A DNA stretch of 32,023 nt from Candidatus Anaerobiospirillum pullicola (GTDB lineage: Bacteria; Pseudomonadota; Gammaproteobacteria; Enterobacterales; Succinivibrionaceae), in the NCBI GenBank assembly GCA_018884035.1, contig JAHLFE010000147.1:1-32023 (forward strand), written 5' to 3'. Shown piece by piece: positions 9,001-16,094 of the stretch (positions are counted from its first letter, which is position 1; each line of letters opens with the position of its first letter). Made by a program: the position numbers and the translations under genes. The notes under the pieces are model-generated. The model made no database searches and had not been told where the DNA came from. It saw only the letters and a list, made by a program, of their open reading frames with translations.

Positions 9001-10926
9001 CTGCTCACACCTTATGTGGCCTCTCCTGACACTGGTACCCACAAGAGCTCTGTCGCGTCGCACGCCGCAACGCATGCTTCAGCTTCGAGCTCGGCCTTGG
9101 GCTCTGCTCAAAGCGTAGTGGGTAAAGAGCAGCTTCTGCACTGGCAATCCCTCTTTAATCCTGAGATCACGATGATCGCCATGGAGCCTAATACTCATGG
9201 CCAGTGGCAACGCCGTGAAGTGTGGCCTTATCGTGATTTATGGCTCTTAGGCGGTAGGAGAGGGCGCCGCTATAACTCGTCCTTTGCTTTCTTTAGAGAG
9301 TACTCTATAGGCGCCATTGCTCATCGTGAGCGCTGGGCTCTGCATTACTCCTTACCCCTGTTAAAAGAGCGTATTACCCGTAGTGTGGCGCACTTTAATG
9401 CCGAGGTCGAGCGTAAGCGGCAGTGTGCAGAAGCAGAGCAGAGCTTTGTCTTTGATGACCTGCACGATACCGTAAAGCCTACACGCTTTTTAGAGCAGCT
9501 CTTAGAGACGTGTACCCCTTGTGCGCCGGTAGCAGAAGATAGGTTCTTTGTTGCCTTAGCTCATCCTTTCTGTAAAAAGTTCTTCTACGCCCATCCCCAG
9601 TGGTTAAAGGGCCTGTTCAATGTGCAGCACCACTTCCCTTACCCTGCAGCCTCTAACCTCACCATTATCGTCAGTCAGCGGGCAGCGGAGTTTAGCTGCC
9701 TCATGACTGATTGCTTTTGCTCAGGTCATACGCTGGATAGCTTTTCCCAGCTCTTTAGCCGCTATCTTTACTACCCACGCGCAGTAGAGTCAGAGGCAGA
9801 GGCCGCTACAAGGCCAGCGTCTCCTCCAGCGCTCACATGGGAGGTAGAGCCAGAGCCAGAGTTGTCGCTGGCACAGGACGCGGCGCTCTTAGAGAGCACC
9901 CCTGCTCTTACCCCCGCAGAGCGGGCTTTTCTTATGGCGCAGCTTGATGATGCTGTATTAAAGCGCTCAGGCTGTAAGCAGCTCTTAACTCACCTCAGCA
10001 GTGCGATCTTGCTGCAAGAGGACAAGCAGCAAGCGTACTTACAGCGGATGGGAGTCGATACCACTGACTACAGTAGAGAGTACCAGCGCGTAGATGGCAT
10101 TAGCCCCCATATGATTGCTTTAGTGCGGCGGGCATATACGCAGTACGCAGCATTGATTGATGCTGATGCCGTGTTCTTTTACGTCTACGGCATGCTGCAC
10201 TCTTCTCATTGGCGGCAGTTGTATGCACGCCGTTTACGGTGGGAGCCAATACGCATTCCGCTGGTAGCGTCCTTTGCGGATTTCTGGCATTTTATGCGTG
10301 CGGGACAAAACTTAGCGTGGCTACATGTGCGTTATGAGGAGATTGAGCCTTACGTCGGTTGTGAGATTGACGGCGTGAGGCATAAGCCGTCTTATCGCCT
10401 TACTAAGGCTCGATATGGCACCTTTGCGCAGCAGAACCGTGAGCGTGACCGGAGCGTGATCTTTTACAATGAGCACTTTCTCATTCGTAAGGTGCCACCC
10501 AAGGCGCGTTGGTACCGCGTTAATGGGCGTCCGGCTTTGGATGATATGATCTCAAGGTTGCGCTCTTATCCCAGCCTTGATGGGCAGGACTATAACGACA
10601 TTAACCTCTGGGCACAGACCATGGGCGATGAGCAGTATTTCTTAAAGCTGATCTTGCGTATGATCACGGTCTGCGTCAAGACAGAGGAGATTGTGTCGTC
10701 CTTACCGGTATTACGGCTGGGTGATTTCTCCCAGCGGGCTACGCTGAATCCGGAGATGCCTCTGCCGCAAGCGCAACAGGCAGCGCCGGTAGCGCAGAGG
10801 GGACTGCAGATGCCACAAACGAAGCATCAAGGTCGTCGCTCTAAGTCACACCTTGCGGAGATTGCCTGTGAGCATAACGCCAGCATGCCACTGTTGCAGG
10901 GATTGGTGTTTGCGGATGAGGAGTAA
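6040..10926 (+). CDS. Degenerate type ISP-like methyltransferase/target-recognition protein, lacking nuclease and helicase
   Basis: The 1628-aa protein starts at GTG 6040 behind AAGGA (7-nt spacing). From about residue 590 to the end it follows the order of the methyltransferase and C-terminal specificity part of type ISP restriction-modification enzymes. LLDPCADGG (residues 622-630) sits where the SAM-binding DPFTGTG lies, and VFVHQPL (near 751-757) sits where the catalytic NPPY lies. These are followed by the GGGILALLLPAAWL strand, a PNTHGQWQRRE block, SNLTIIVSQRAAEFSCLMTD, YVYGMLHSSHWRQLYARRL (near 1380), then FYNEHF and YRVNGRPALDDM (near 1475-1500) and LRMITVCVKTEEIVSSLPVL near 1540. Both catalytic motifs are altered, so methylation is doubtful. 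No Walker A, DEAD-box or Mrr nuclease motif is seen. The N-terminal 600 residues are mostly alpha-helical segments split by Ala/Thr/Pro-rich linkers with simple repeats. Role unknown; a non-catalytic DNA-binding descendant of a restriction enzyme is an inference. Confidence 0.72.
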   Translation: MSSSPSSQFSPNSLHFFGPTGSTSAADTNTTSATGAANTTSSATGAANATNAISATGVISEPRHDSTLLRSPDYLFYPNFNRAALHSPADSLAWFQPFLLLWYQRVQAYLGILPLDQTTDDYLIGMQIRAPHVKLVHALKDLQAYVKNQQGTACDLPELTRQAVVYLLLRPLLREFFTDTQLSLAHSELRQKWENILATLPLVTALQDEIAAVLTTKDFAFDLQGLELEQQALRDLDIGGPLSTGRTHLTAPAPVLVSNTAPAPASAPAGAQALASQPATVTTPLTAAATAAKPAAVLQIITTTTTNTTASYAAAGAAAAIATASGEQQPSAPLLQPPPPLPQTTSPQAPDVPQGQSHLKAASQITPPVSVLPLFTPDDMMVLHLFYEHFFTKWQHHAEITTLSAELCSLSVRLLAMLRGQTDPRDTVTATTTKAQHSAAAATDTPTAADDDDATTTTTTVDTPTAVAIAFATGAPVPSQQSQVVPRRKRGRLRGSGAGAAQVKAATQKSEHWDHFVSFAEYSDHFYRQEKALHDFMQAKVRKASVPSAAELPLWQGLKPQTRSQQQKASDAAAQAKALEPALSATHREAFADVALDFLLQSLHDFLEQQWGVALCSPQVQLLDPCADGGHVFLRLLRHNWFTPEQKLHKLCYGLKSIALSPLLAYITELSYVAHLGSMLSAYKSEQQHHALPATLVQLGTGRTLGELVSVATAAEQFATAQSIDSLSPSLPSSQQPPPQSQQLKPRVSVVFVHQPLDAPPEFDYSVHLKAAAQLIRASGGGILALLLPAAWLTAAEGYSLRDFLYHTAQQAYLLPCGQHHELCLGLLTFNGPAVKRLLTQCDLHRSRSREHYQEGDKYPAFDYALAATMAQSSAAYSAKTSTQAAFAWMGDLLLAPKVPYHISSVGSGVSSVGSSVCGVSSGGGLSNVAGLSGDGGVMPAGAIFAAQETESSAYAQALATAQTLSGLAAGAGAHTLTSLEEPEVAQLLTPYVASPDTGTHKSSVASHAATHASASSSALGSAQSVVGKEQLLHWQSLFNPEITMIAMEPNTHGQWQRREVWPYRDLWLLGGRRGRRYNSSFAFFREYSIGAIAHRERWALHYSLPLLKERITRSVAHFNAEVERKRQCAEAEQSFVFDDLHDTVKPTRFLEQLLETCTPCAPVAEDRFFVALAHPFCKKFFYAHPQWLKGLFNVQHHFPYPAASNLTIIVSQRAAEFSCLMTDCFCSGHTLDSFSQLFSRYLYYPRAVESEAEAATRPASPPALTWEVEPEPELSLAQDAALLESTPALTPAERAFLMAQLDDAVLKRSGCKQLLTHLSSAILLQEDKQQAYLQRMGVDTTDYSREYQRVDGISPHMIALVRRAYTQYAALIDADAVFFYVYGMLHSSHWRQLYARRLRWEPIRIPLVASFADFWHFMRAGQNLAWLHVRYEEIEPYVGCEIDGVRHKPSYRLTKARYGTFAQQNRERDRSVIFYNEHFLIRKVPPKARWYRVNGRPALDDMISRLRSYPSLDGQDYNDINLWAQTMGDEQYFLKLILRMITVCVKTEEIVSSLPVLRLGDFSQRATLNPEMPLPQAQQAAPVAQRGLQMPQTKHQGRRSKSHLAEIACEHNASMPLLQGLVFADEE

Positions 10927-10939
10927 GAGCAAAGGTAGT

Positions 10940-11046
10940 GGTTCCAGAGTAGGGGGCCTTTTATCTCAAGGGCGAATGGTTGCGCTCTGTGCGGTTGCTC
11001 TTTGGTAAGGCTATGGCTCCAGAGTAGGGGCTTTTTATCTCGAATG
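10940..11046 (+). repeat. Short direct repeat after the type ISP-like gene
   Basis: GGTTCCAGAGTAGGGGGCC followed by TTTTATCTC starts at 10940, and GGCTCCAGAGTAGGGGC followed by TTTTTATCTC starts at 11015. The two imperfect copies are 75 bp apart and each ends in a GAATG-TTG-like tail. The rest of the gap to the next gene (10927-11735) holds MITE copy C and a hairpin cluster. No clear terminator for the upstream gene was found. Confidence 0.5.
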
Positions 11047-11203
11047 TTGGTTTGCGCCGTATGATAGCCGCCTACCTGCCCCATCATAGGTCACAGCCTC
11101 AGATCGCTAAAGTTTTTCCCGCAGCTGCCGTTAGGGCAACTCCTACTCTTACTCAGGGCACAGCTTGTGCACTAAGTTTGGGCCTCAAAAAGCAGCATTG
11201 GTT

Positions 11204-11438
11204 CTCTCCTGACGTCGAGGAGTTGAGGCTGATTTTTCTCAAACCTCTAAGATACGGCTTTTACCTGAGAGTGGATCTACTGACGACTAATACTCAAGCA
11301 AGGGTAAGGCGATAGCCTTAAAGCTGGGGATGCTCCATCTCCAGCTTCAATGTGGTGGCTATCATTTAGAGCGTACAGCAGAAACAGCTTATTTATCAGG
11401 AAAAATAAATGCGAGCCAACTGTCCGATGTCAGCTCTC
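11204..11438 (-). mobile_element. MITE-like element, copy C (inverted), with 5-bp target duplication
   Basis: The element proper is 11209-11433 (225 bp), reversed relative to copies A and B. Its left end reads CTGACGTCGAGGAGTTG, and the reverse complement of its right end reads CTGACATCGGACAGTTG. It is flanked directly by CTCTC at 11204-11208 and CTCTC at 11434-11438. Inside are the conserved core AGATACGGCTTTTACCT and a hairpin AAGCTGGGGATG-CTC-CATCTCCAGCTT (11317-11346 region). It has no coding capacity. Confidence 0.75.
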
Positions 11439-11635
11439 CACTCTCGCTGATATTTCCACTGTAAGTAGTGCCACGTCGTTTTTTCTTTACGCTGTTTGGC
11501 GCAGCTGTAAGTAAGACAGCGGCAGTATGTGGTGTGCAGTGGCAGCAAGTGACAGTAAGAGGCAACGCACTGACAGCAGCAGTCAGGGGAGAGAGCAAGT
11601 GGCAATGAGTTAAGAGCAATTGTGTTCTTCAAGAC

Positions 11636-11717
11636 GCGGGAGCTTTGTCCCCGCAGGTGCAGGTAAGTGGTAAAGCAAGCTTGCTCTACACTTCCTGCTG
11701 TGGTGGGCGCAGCCCAC
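11636..11717 (+). other. Three consecutive short hairpins upstream of the J-like gene
   Basis: GCGGG (11636-11640) pairs with CCCGC (11650-11654), AGCAAGCTTGCT (11674-11685) is a perfect palindrome, and GTGGGC-GCA-GCCCAC spans 11703-11717. The hairpins are roughly 30 bp apart and end just before the ribosome site of the next gene. The style resembles the hairpin chain at 15845-16067. They may be leader RNA structure or a short repeat array. Confidence 0.35.
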
Positions 11718-11735
11718 AAAATAAGAGGTTAGACC

Positions 11736-13706
11736 ATGACGCTGGAACTTGTGGCTGACAACCCCTATCGCGTGTTCGGTGTAGGCACCCAAGCCAAAAA
11801 CGCCATCCTCACTGCCAACTACAAGTCCATGATGACCGCTCTTCTCAAAGGAGAGGAGATTAACTTAGGCCAAGATATGACGGCTTTTATCAAGCCGCCA
11901 TTGCGCACGCCCCGCCGCCTCGATCTTGCCAAAAGCCGCCTCATGTCGGCACGTGGCCGGTGCTTTTACGCGCTCTTTTGGTTTGTCGACTCCAATCGCT
12001 TAGACCACGCTGCAATCTACTACCTGTCGCAGAACGAGCGCGAAAAAGCCATTAAGATTCTGCAAAGCCAGCAGACCTTTTCCTCCTACATCAACCTAGC
12101 CGTCTTAGCCTTGCTCGAAGACCGCTATGATGATGCCGCTACGCTCTATACCCGCTGCCTGCAAGACGAGCAATTAACGCAGGACTTTGTGCAGTGCATC
12201 ATTGGCGACCAGTTCAAGATCAAGGGCGCCTTTGTGCTCTCCAAGGTCTTAGAGGTGCTGCAACGGGCCAAAGAGCGCAAAGAGCGTGACGAGATTGCCG
12301 ACGAGCGCAGCTACGCCGGTGGCGGTGCCGGTGTCCTCAACAAAGAGGCGCAAAAGGAGCGAGAGCAGTCGCGACTCCTGCCTGAGTTTAACCAGCCAAC
12401 GATCATCGAGAACCTGCACCTGCGCAAGCAGGCTAACAGCTTTGATCGCCACCTCAATGATGCCCTCAACAACCTCATTGAGCGCATCACTCTCATTAAC
12501 CGTGAGCACGGTATGGACGGTGACTTCCTTGAAGTGGAGCTCAACCCCAATCCCGCCGCGCAAATGGTGCTCGATGAGATCACCCGCTTCTTAGCGATCA
12601 ACAACTCCCTCATGGAGGCCTTTCGCCAGCGCTGCTTTCAAGCCCGTGAGCGGAGCATGTTCCTCGACTACATCTACAATCTGGTGTCGATCACTCACTA
12701 CGTATTCCACCTCTACGCCATTGAGTTGGGACGGCAGTACTCCCCTGCGGTGGTGCAGCAGATGCGCAGCATTATTGCCAAGCTGGAGCGCCTCTACTTC
12801 CGCTTAAAGTCGAGTGACATCGACTACCTCATTGCCTCGCTGCGCCGCGTTGAGGACTCGCTGCCTTTCTACTATGCGGTGTCCAACTGCTTTGAGAAGT
12901 ACTACCTCTTAAGCGACGACCAGCACCTCATTTCCAACTTCTATGAGTTCAACAAGGCCAGCACCAAGGTCATTGATAACTTCAATCGTACCTTTGGTGT
13001 CAAGAGCGCCTATGTTGACTGCGTGATGCACCTGCAAGACATGGTGGTACGCTACAACGTCAGCTTTATGCTGGTGATTGTGAATCTGGCGCTGCGTCAC
13101 AGCCACAACAGCAAGCCACGCTACCTGTTAAGTGAGCAGGAGCTGCGCGTAGACGAGAGCAAGATGCGCTCGTTTGCGGTGGCTAATCCTGATCAGGGCC
13201 GTAACCCTGATGCCATTGGTTACACCAAAAACCGTGTGGTGGGGCCGCTTAATCCCGCCACGGTAGCAGGACGCATGGCTCCAGCGCCAGCTGCCAATGG
13301 CGGCAATGGTGGCAATGGCACCATGGCGCCAGTAAATGGCCGTGACCGTCAGGGGCAGGGGCCTGATGTGGCTATGGACAAGAACATGGCTAAGGCCATG
13401 CGCAAGCAGCAGGCGCGTGAGGCAAAGACGCTGGCGGAGCAAGAGAAGCGTCGCAGTCGCTTCTTTAAGCGGAAGCTGGCGCACGAGCGCAACAAGTTTA
13501 AGGTGATGCTTGATCGCTTTGGCAACTACGCGATTTCGCCGAATACAGCGACGCTGATTGAGGTGACGCGCCATCAGGTGGAGAGACTGCCGCCTCCGGT
13601 GAGTGTGCGGACGATTGTGGTGGTAGCACTGCTGATTGGTGCGGCGCTGGGGGCTATCTACCTCAATAGCTGGCTGCATCAGATTGGCTGGGCAGGAGCG
13701 CTGTAA
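11736..13706 (+). CDS. J-domain-like, tail-anchored protein of unknown function
   Basis: The 656-aa product starts at ATG 11736 with AGAGG upstream. The first residues, LVADNPYRVFGVGTQA (6-21), resemble the NP[FY]RxLGV opening of DnaJ-like domains, but I see no HPD tripeptide, so classical DnaK stimulation is doubtful. Residues about 60-150 contain the pattern 'RTPRRLDLAKSRL ... FYALFWFVDSNRLDHAA ... YLSQNEREKAIKIL', a J-like plus TPR-like arrangement seen in uncharacterised bacterial proteins; this family recognition is from memory. A long helical middle follows, then a Gly/Asn/Pro-rich linker (about 520-550), a strongly basic stretch (about 555-590), and one membrane helix VVVALLIGAALGAIYL near residues 627-642 at the C-terminus. 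It is therefore probably anchored with its bulk in the cytoplasm. Its only same-strand neighbour is the type ISP-like gene 810 bp upstream. Confidence 0.6.
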   Translation: MTLELVADNPYRVFGVGTQAKNAILTANYKSMMTALLKGEEINLGQDMTAFIKPPLRTPRRLDLAKSRLMSARGRCFYALFWFVDSNRLDHAAIYYLSQNEREKAIKILQSQQTFSSYINLAVLALLEDRYDDAATLYTRCLQDEQLTQDFVQCIIGDQFKIKGAFVLSKVLEVLQRAKERKERDEIADERSYAGGGAGVLNKEAQKEREQSRLLPEFNQPTIIENLHLRKQANSFDRHLNDALNNLIERITLINREHGMDGDFLEVELNPNPAAQMVLDEITRFLAINNSLMEAFRQRCFQARERSMFLDYIYNLVSITHYVFHLYAIELGRQYSPAVVQQMRSIIAKLERLYFRLKSSDIDYLIASLRRVEDSLPFYYAVSNCFEKYYLLSDDQHLISNFYEFNKASTKVIDNFNRTFGVKSAYVDCVMHLQDMVVRYNVSFMLVIVNLALRHSHNSKPRYLLSEQELRVDESKMRSFAVANPDQGRNPDAIGYTKNRVVGPLNPATVAGRMAPAPAANGGNGGNGTMAPVNGRDRQGQGPDVAMDKNMAKAMRKQQAREAKTLAEQEKRRSRFFKRKLAHERNKFKVMLDRFGNYAISPNTATLIEVTRHQVERLPPPVSVRTIVVVALLIGAALGAIYLNSWLHQIGWAGAL

Positions 13707-13768
13707 GCGCTGTAGAGGTGCGCGCCCAGCTGCATTGTCGGGGGCGGGCGCTGCCTCTGACAATCCAC

Positions 13769-13789
13769 GCTTAGGGCTACGCCCTAAGC
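13769..13789 (+). other. Perfect 9-bp hairpin after the J-like gene
   Basis: GCTTAGGGC-TAC-GCCCTAAGC is a perfect inverted repeat 60 bp after the stop of the 656-aa gene. It has no T-run on either side, so it is only a weak terminator candidate. The convergent gap 13707-14106 also holds two dispersed-repeat relics. Confidence 0.4.
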
Positions 13790-13832
13790 CCATACCCGCG
13801 AACCTAAAGAATGAGTGATCGCAACGTCACCC

Positions 13833-13885
13833 ACCTCAAGATGCATGTGCAGGTGAGTCTAATCCTATCTTAAGACGGTGCACCA
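13833..13885 (-). repeat. Dispersed repeat R3 (inverted copy)
   Basis: GTGCAGGTGAGTCTAATCC, TATCTTAAGACGGTGCACC and the flanking CTCAAGATGCAT are the reverse complement, with few changes, of 24231-24286. A truncated copy lies at 19508-19543. Confidence 0.6.
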
Positions 13886-13924
13886 TGATTACCCTAAAGT
13901 CCGTCATCTATTAAGTTAGTCATT

Positions 13925-14040
13925 CCTAAGAGCTGACAGCTCAACTCAGGCAGCAACAACGCATCTAAGATGCGCGCCAAACCAGCTTGTAAATGCTATA
14001 GCTGCCAAGCACAGCACTAATCCTCAAAGGGCATGGACGC
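13925..14040 (+). repeat. Diverged single copy of the 141-bp unit
   Basis: CCTAAGAGCTGACAGCTCAA, then AAGATGCGCGCCAAACCAGC, TTGTAA and CAGCACTAATCC occur in the same order and similar spacing as in the tandem units at 31648-32023, with changes and indels between the blocks. Confidence 0.5.
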
Positions 14041-14106
14041 ACAGCAAGAGCAACCTCAAGCCATGGTGGTTTTAAGTTCGTGGTGATGCCCTAAGCCCCT
14101 TTACAC

Positions 14107-15675
14107 TTACACCTTACGGGCAAAGCGCGTCACCATGTCATTGAGCATGCTCGCCAGCGATTGCAGCTCTTGCACCTGCTTGAGGTTGTCTTGGGTGCTC
14201 GTCAGCGTGTTCTTACTCATCACGTCGATCTTGTGCACCTTCTTCGTGATATCGTGCGCCGTTGACTCATGCGTGCGCACCGCCTTACTCACGTTAGAAA
14301 TCAGCGTGTTAATGTTGTTAACACTCTGCAGCACCTCTTCGAGCTTATCATGCGACGCATGCATGTGCTCGACGCCATCTTGCGCTTGCTCCTGATTGCG
14401 CTTGGCAATGTTTACCGTCTGCTTGGCGGTCTTCTTAAAACCCAGAATCAGACTCTGAATCTGCAGTGTCGCCTGTTCCGTGCGCGTCGATAGTGAACGG
14501 ATGTCATCTGCCACCACCGCAAAGCCCTTTCCCGCCTCACCCGAGCGCGCCGCCTCAATCGCCGCATTTAAGGCTAAGAGATTGGTCTGATTGGCCACGC
14601 CCTTAATAAGACGCGATGCCTGCTCAATGGCATCCACATTCGCCGCCAGCTCTTGAATATCCGTGGTGATTTGCGTAATCGAGTGGTAGAGACCATCGAT
14701 AATCGCCAGTGCCTGATCGGAGTTGTTCTGCCCCTGCGCAATCAGCTGCGAGGTTTGGGTGGAGGTCTCCACCGTTTGCTGCGAGTTATCGTGCACCATG
14801 GCAATCATCTTCGCAAGGTCATCGGCAATGGAGTTCATCTCGGTGAGGATGGTCTTCATCGCCTCAGTGCGGGAGCGCACATGATTGATATTCTGCTCAT
14901 GCTGCAGGAGGCCCTCAGTGGCCAGATCGTCAATCTGCTCCGAGGTCTCCTTAATGCGCGTCATGATCGAATCCACTTCTTTGATGTTGTAGATGATGTT
15001 GTAGATGACGTCGCTTTCCACACCCGTGCGATCGCTGTAGATCAGCGAGTTGACGGTATCGACCGAGGTGTCGAACTTACGCGATAGTAAGTCGAGCATG
15101 TGGTTCTTGCGGTAGATGTTGTAGCCGATGATGCCTATGGTTACAAGTAAGCATGGCACACTGCTAAACATATGGGCATCGAGTACCATGTAGCCAGCGG
15201 TGGCTAAGAACAGAGCGTAGCTGCCCGCGTTGAGCAGGTACCAGCGCTTAGAGATCTTTTTCCCAGCATTGATGCGGGCGTAAATTTTTTCGGCACAGGC
15301 AATTTGGTTGCGTGTGGCGGCGGTACGCACCGACTCATAGCCGGTGATCCGGCCGTTCTCGACGATAGGGATGATAAAGGCGTTAACCCAGTAGAAGCCG
15401 CCGTCCTTAGAGCGGTTCTTGACGATGCCCATAAAGGACTTGCCCTGTTGGATGGTATCCCACATGAGCTTAAAGACGGCTGCGGGCATGTCGGGGTGGC
15501 GCACGATGTTATGCGGCTTACCGAGGAGCTCCTCTCGGGAGTAGCCACACATTTGCACAAAGGTATCGTTCACGTAGGTGATGATGCCCTTGGTGTCAGT
15601 CACCGAAATGATTTTCGCGGATGGGTCCGGCGGAAAAGTGTGCTCGACGTTAGTGACAGGCAGATTCAGACGCAT
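14107..15675 (-). CDS. PAS-domain methyl-accepting chemotaxis protein (Aer-like)
   Basis: This 522-aa receptor would feed the CheA/CheW chemotaxis pathway at the inner membrane. It opens with a PAS domain (about residues 15-120) containing [28 protein letters not shown] and [18 protein letters not shown]. This is the pattern of the E. coli aerotaxis receptor Aer, whose RHPDMP-region residues help bind FAD. One or two membrane segments follow (about 145-190), then a long coiled coil and the conserved signalling tip [20 protein letters not shown] with [12 protein letters not shown]. There is no periplasmic sensor and no C-terminal NWETF-like tail. The ATG at 15675 is preferred to an in-frame TTG at 15696 because it gives the same N-terminus as the paralogue at 16095-17669 ([12 protein letters not shown] versus [12 protein letters not shown]). 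The ligand is probably redox or FAD state, by homology only. Confidence 0.93.
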   Translation of the reverse strand: MRLNLPVTNVEHTFPPDPSAKIISVTDTKGIITYVNDTFVQMCGYSREELLGKPHNIVRHPDMPAAVFKLMWDTIQQGKSFMGIVKNRSKDGGFYWVNAFIIPIVENGRITGYESVRTAATRNQIACAEKIYARINAGKKISKRWYLLNAGSYALFLATAGYMVLDAHMFSSVPCLLVTIGIIGYNIYRKNHMLDLLSRKFDTSVDTVNSLIYSDRTGVESDVIYNIIYNIKEVDSIMTRIKETSEQIDDLATEGLLQHEQNINHVRSRTEAMKTILTEMNSIADDLAKMIAMVHDNSQQTVETSTQTSQLIAQGQNNSDQALAIIDGLYHSITQITTDIQELAANVDAIEQASRLIKGVANQTNLLALNAAIEAARSGEAGKGFAVVADDIRSLSTRTEQATLQIQSLILGFKKTAKQTVNIAKRNQEQAQDGVEHMHASHDKLEEVLQSVNNINTLISNVSKAVRTHESTAHDITKKVHKIDVMSKNTLTSTQDNLKQVQELQSLASMLNDMVTRFARKV

Positions 15676-15844
15676 GACGTTGACAGGGCGCGCCAAGGGC
15701 GTTCCCAGCTCCTATCGGGATACATGCAGCCAGATACAGCCACTAACTAAGGAGAGTGGCAAGCTTTAGGGCTGGCAGAAGCAGGAGGACGATTTTCACC
15801 TTTTTGGGAGGAGGACAAGGTGGGTGTAACGGGGAGTCATTGCA

Positions 15845-16022
15845 ATATTGTAGCCCGAAGAAACAAGCTACGGTGAGACGTGGGCTGCAATATCTAAAAG
15901 GGTCGAGGGCCTCAGATCCTCGTCAAGGGGCAAGGGACTGAAAGTCCCCGTAGGTGTAGGACAGAGCCCTACTGGGTGCAGGGCAAAGCCCTGCTGGTGT
16001 GTGTGGTGATAGCCACTCACCT
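15845..16022. other. Chain of six hairpins between the two receptor genes
   Basis: Inverted repeats follow one another with little space between. A 12-bp stem joins 15845-15856 to 15882-15893. CGAGG/CCTCG is at 15904-15922, GGGACT-GAA-AGTCCC at 15934-15948, GTAGG/CCTAC at 15956-15972, GCAGGGC-AAA-GCCCTGC at 15978-15994, and GGTGA/TCACC at 16005-16021. Centres of the last five are 22-28 bp apart, and neighbouring units share a loose pattern (stem, A-rich loop, stem, then TGGGT or TGGTGT), so it looks like a diverged tandem array. On the minus strand it would sit in the leader of the 14107-15675 receptor. No protein is encoded. Confidence 0.55.
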
Positions 16023-16029
16023 TACGCAA

Positions 16030-16067
16030 AAGAAAAACGCCAGGCAAAGCTAACCTTGTCTGGCGTT
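16030..16067 (-). terminator. Rho-independent terminator of the second receptor gene
   Basis: A 12-bp stem, AACGCCAGGCAA (16036-16047) / TTGTCTGGCGTT (16056-16067), reads on the minus strand into TTTTTCTTTT. It lies just after the stop of the 16095-17669 gene, so the two receptor genes are probably separate transcripts. Confidence 0.85.
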
Positions 16068-16094
16068 TCTTCTCTTGCAGGTAAGTGGCGTCTT

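Noticed and set aside
6040-10926. Active DNA methyltransferase or complete restriction-modification system
   Set aside because: Catalytic NPPY and the SAM-binding GxG are replaced, and no nuclease or helicase motif is found.
13128-13793. Long minus-strand frame of 221 codons opposite the J-like gene
   Set aside because: It mirrors a well supported gene, with biased Arg/His/Leu composition typical of an antisense shadow.
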